Assembly: GCA_910588815.1 (NCBI GenBank)
Contig: CAJUQY010000042.1
Coordinates: forward strand, 1-26,516
Source of the DNA: an uncultured Lachnospiraceae bacterium
GTDB lineage: Bacteria > Bacillota > Clostridia > Lachnospirales > Lachnospiraceae
Direction of reading: 5' to 3'
DNA length: 26,516 nt
The position numbers and the translations under genes were made by a program. Every line of letters starts with the position of its first letter. Positions within the stretch are counted from its first letter, which is position 1. Of this stretch, positions 24,601 through 26,516 are shown in pieces. The notes beneath the pieces are model-generated. The model saw only the letters and a list, made by a program, of their open reading frames with translations, ran no database searches and was not told where the DNA came from.

Positions 24601-24625
24601 CTCTCAAACGTAAATTCCACTCATT

Positions 24626-25522
24626 TTATCCAAGCATATCCGCCTTCAGGCCGCCGGTTCCCGTTTCCGTCCTCACCTCCGGCTCTGCCGCCTGCACTTG
24701 CACCGGCACCGTCTCTCCAGCCGGCATCTGAAGCTCGCTTCGATTTCCGTTCACTGTCGTATAAGCGGAACGGAGTGCCTCCAGCAGTCCTGCGTATTTT
24801 CCCTCCGTCTGCTCCAGCATATAACCGATGATGGACTGAAGGTTCTTCAGCATATCGTCCGCATAACGGATAGCTCCCTCTTTGATATGGTCCGAAGCAT
24901 CCGCCGCCTCATTGACAAGCCTCTGTGCCTCCGCATTGGCCTGCTCCACCAATTCTCTCGCCTGGGTGCTGGCCTGCTCCGCCAGCTGCTGGGCCTGGGC
25001 GTTGGTCTGCTCCATCAGCTCACCGGCCTGAGTATTGGTCTGCTCCATCAGCTCATTGGCCTGGGCGCTGGTGCGCTCCATCAATTCACTGGCCTCCGTA
25101 TTGGTACGCTCCATCAACTCGTTAGCCTGAAAATTGGTCTGCTCCATCAGCTCGTTGGCCTGCTGATACGCCTGCTGCAAAATCTCATGCTCATTGAGCA
25201 TTTCCTCCGAAAGCTTCTTGGCATCTGATACCGTCTGATCCGCTTTCTCCTTTGCATCGGAAAGGAGCTGATCGGCTTCCGCCCTCGCCCTTCCCAAAAT
25301 CCCGTCCGCCTCTGTCTGGGCCGAACTCAAAATCGCTTCTTTATTGCTGATAATCTTCTGGTACTTCTTAATCTCGTCGGGAGTCCGAAGACGAAGCTCC
25401 ACCAAAAGCTCTTCCATCTCGTCCTTGTCCACGATGATCTTCTTATTGTTGGTAAAGGCCTGAGGCTTGCAGCCGTCTATATACCCTTCGATTTCACTGA
25501 TCAACTGTTCAATCCTGCTCAT
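24626..25522 (-). CDS. Coiled-coil protein with hendecad repeats, coaD neighbour
   Basis: This is a 298-residue, largely helical protein with no signal peptide or membrane segment. The start at 25522 (MSRIEQ) follows GGAGG by 8 nt and overlaps the coaD end by 14 nt. An N-terminal part (1-60) is predicted helical and charged. From about residue 72 the sequence has an 11-residue period (ADGILGRARAE and so on), then eight gapless 11-residue repeats (122-209) built on A-x-E-L-M-E-x-T-N-x-Q. Hendecad repeats favour a right-handed coiled coil or surface-lying amphipathic helix. Such proteins are often annotated as V-type ATPase subunit H-like or DivIVA-like, but I see no specific evidence for either. 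The C-terminus is a Thr/Glu/Val-rich tail. Confidence 0.82.
   Translation of the reverse strand: MSRIEQLISEIEGYIDGCKPQAFTNNKKIIVDKDEMEELLVELRLRTPDEIKKYQKIISNKEAILSSAQTEADGILGRARAEADQLLSDAKEKADQTVSDAKKLSEEMLNEHEILQQAYQQANELMEQTNFQANELMERTNTEASELMERTSAQANELMEQTNTQAGELMEQTNAQAQQLAEQASTQARELVEQANAEAQRLVNEAADASDHIKEGAIRYADDMLKNLQSIIGYMLEQTEGKYAGLLEALRSAYTTVNGNRSELQMPAGETVPVQVQAAEPEVRTETGTGGLKADMLG
24896..25159 (-). repeat. Eight tandem 33-bp repeats inside the coiled-coil gene
   Basis: The 264-bp stretch consists of eight 33-nt units, each encoding one 11-residue repeat (ANELMEQTNFQ and variants). Five units in a row are close to one another (ELME/TN cores); the last three are more diverged (QQLAEQ, RELVEQ, QRLVNE). 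In-frame unit gain or loss by slippage would keep the frame. Confidence 0.9.
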
Positions 25523-26024
25523 TTTCAGATCCTCCAAAAGAGTTTTCTCCTACAAATTTTTTAAGCACCCGCTCTGCAATAACCTCCGGCACAAAGGCAG
25601 AAATGTCCCCGCCATATTGAGCCACCTCGCGAACAATACTGGAACTCAAGTAAGCGTATTCCAGGTCTGTCGTCAAAAAGATCGTATCCAAACGCGGCCG
25701 CATAATCCGATTAGTCTGGGAGATCTGCAACTCATATTCAAAATCTGTGATTGCCCGAAGCCCCCGGATCACCACGTCCGCGCGGCAGTGGGCGGCAAAA
25801 TCCACCAAAAGTCCGCCAAAGGACTCAACACGCACATTGGAAAGATGCGCGGTCACTTCCTTTAACATATTAACACGTTCTTCCACAGAAAACAACGGAT
25901 TTTTTGAACTGTTATTCAACACTCCCACCACAAGCTCGTCCACAAGCCTGGCGGAGCGCTCAATAATATCCAGATGCCCGAGGGTCACAGGGTCAAAGCT
26001 TCCAGGATACACAGCTGTTCTCAT
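25509..26024 (-). CDS. coaD: Phosphopantetheine adenylyltransferase
   Basis: CoaD transfers AMP from ATP to 4'-phosphopantetheine, the penultimate step of coenzyme A synthesis. The 171-residue product is near the usual size. It has the nucleotide-binding AVYPGSFDPVTLGHLDII motif with Thr-x-Gly-His, RGLRAITDFEYELQ, and YLSSSIVRE (the ISSTxVR motif). The start at 26024 follows a GGGGGCTGCCGT stretch, a weak site. It lies 13 nt after rsmD, the usual Firmicutes order. Confidence 0.97.
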   Translation of the reverse strand: MRTAVYPGSFDPVTLGHLDIIERSARLVDELVVGVLNNSSKNPLFSVEERVNMLKEVTAHLSNVRVESFGGLLVDFAAHCRADVVIRGLRAITDFEYELQISQTNRIMRPRLDTIFLTTDLEYAYLSSSIVREVAQYGGDISAFVPEVIAERVLKKFVGENSFGGSENEQD

Positions 26025-26037
26025 ACGGCAGCCCCCT

Positions 26038-26411
26038 CTAAAATTCCTTCATGGCAATAAACACATGTTTATTGGTCTTGTATACCTTTTCGCGGATAAC
26101 AACAAAAATAGTCTCCTCCAGCCAGGAAAAATCCGTATCCAGAGAAGCTTCCACCACAATCGTCGTCATATCGTCCACCAGCCTCGAATGAAGAAGCCGG
26201 ATCATCAACTCCCGCTCCAATCCCTGCCTGTAAGGAGGATCCATAAAAATCAGGTCAAACACCTCACCGCCCGCATCCTCCAGCCTGCCGATAGCCGTAA
26301 GCGCATCACACTCCAAAAGCTTCGCCCCATCCTCCAAATGGGTGAAAGCCAGGTTCTCCCGAATGCACTCCACCGCCTTTTTATTTTTTTCCACAAATAC
26401 GCACTCTCTGG
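26038..26411 (-). CDS. rsmD: 16S rRNA (guanine966-N2)-methyltransferase RsmD, 5' part lost at the window edge
   Basis: RsmD methylates G966 of 16S rRNA. The segment from 26411 to 26038 reads RECVFVEKNKKAVECIRENL, then MDPPYRQGLERE (the DPPY catalytic motif), and ends normally. The N-terminal third, with the SAM-binding FAGSG motif, is not in this orientation. Instead that motif (DLFAGSGAIGIEALSRG) is on the plus strand at 26411-26461, followed by a reversed repeat of RECVFVEKNKKAVECIR to the last base. The open frame continuing to 26511 on the minus strand is therefore junk from the inverted copy, not a true N-terminus. Confidence 0.85.
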
Positions 26412-26516
26412 ATCTTTTTGCGGGGAGCGGGGCCATCGGGATCGAGGCCTTAAGCCGCGGAGCCAGAGAGTGCGTATTTGTGGAAAAAAATAAAAAGGCG
26501 GTGGAGTGCATTCGGG
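26358..26516. repeat. Perfect 54-bp inverted repeat with 51-bp loop at the sequence end
   Basis: Positions 26358-26411 are the exact reverse complement of 26463-26516, separated by 51 bp. The right arm runs to the last base, so it may be longer. The arms are part of the rsmD coding sequence. This geometry is typical of fold-back chimeras at contig ends. Confidence 0.95.

Noticed and set aside
24896..25159. CRISPR-like tandem repeats
   Set aside because: The units are contiguous without spacers and encode an in-frame 11-residue protein repeat.
26411..26516. A second, plus-strand rsmD gene
   Set aside because: It is only the 5' piece joined to an inverted copy of the adjacent segment, and it stops at the sequence end. 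It is explained by a fold-back junction.

Overview
The window looks like the chromosome of a fairly GC-rich member of the Clostridia, most likely Lachnospiraceae. This is inferred from the gene set and order: an rsmD-coaD-ylbJ neighbourhood, a hisZ-hisG-hisD-hisB-hisIE operon with short-form HisG, RecU as the Holliday-junction resolvase, a YlbJ-like protein, AGGAGG-type ribosome binding sites and sigma-A-type promoters. Nearly everything is on the minus strand. Only a FecR-domain lipoprotein and the YlbJ-like membrane protein are on the plus strand. No rRNA, tRNA, transposon, prophage or CRISPR array was seen.

Layout. (1) 99-4550 (-): a sugar ABC importer operon (ATPase, permease, then a lipoprotein carrying two full substrate-binding domains in tandem), with a candidate promoter and a cre-like site upstream and a hairpin downstream. 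(2) 4953-5804 (-): a short-chain dehydrogenase resembling 3-alpha-hydroxysteroid dehydrogenases. (3) 5940-11665 (-): a histidine operon, hisZ-hisG-hisD-hisB-hisIE, followed by a small unknown gene. It is driven by a consensus promoter (TTGACA-N17-TATAAT) and its last his gene carries an extra, apparently non-catalytic TIM-barrel-like domain. hisC, hisH, hisA and hisF are not in the window. (4) 11983-13338 (+): a secreted FecR/beta-helix-like lipoprotein with its own promoter, ended by a hairpin of the same family as the one after the ABC operon. (5) 13410-13539 (-): a small decayed membrane-protein remnant. (6) 13722-23414 (-): a tight housekeeping run: M23 peptidase, small alarmone synthetase, RNA m5C methyltransferase, HAD phosphatase, YgiQ radical SAM protein, beta-CASP nuclease, a small membrane protein, RluA-type pseudouridine synthase and RecU. 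(7) 23538-24443 (+): a YlbJ-like membrane protein, convergent with (8) rsmD-coaD-hendecad-repeat coiled-coil protein (26411-24626, -).

The most interesting points are the dual-domain binding protein, the HisA/HisF-like extension on HisIE, the 8 x 33-bp hendecad repeat gene, the dispersed bulged hairpin family, and a perfect 54-bp inverted repeat at the right-hand edge. That repeat places a piece of rsmD in the wrong orientation and looks like a fold-back assembly or library artefact. I did not find clear evidence of a wholly new defence or mobile system here.
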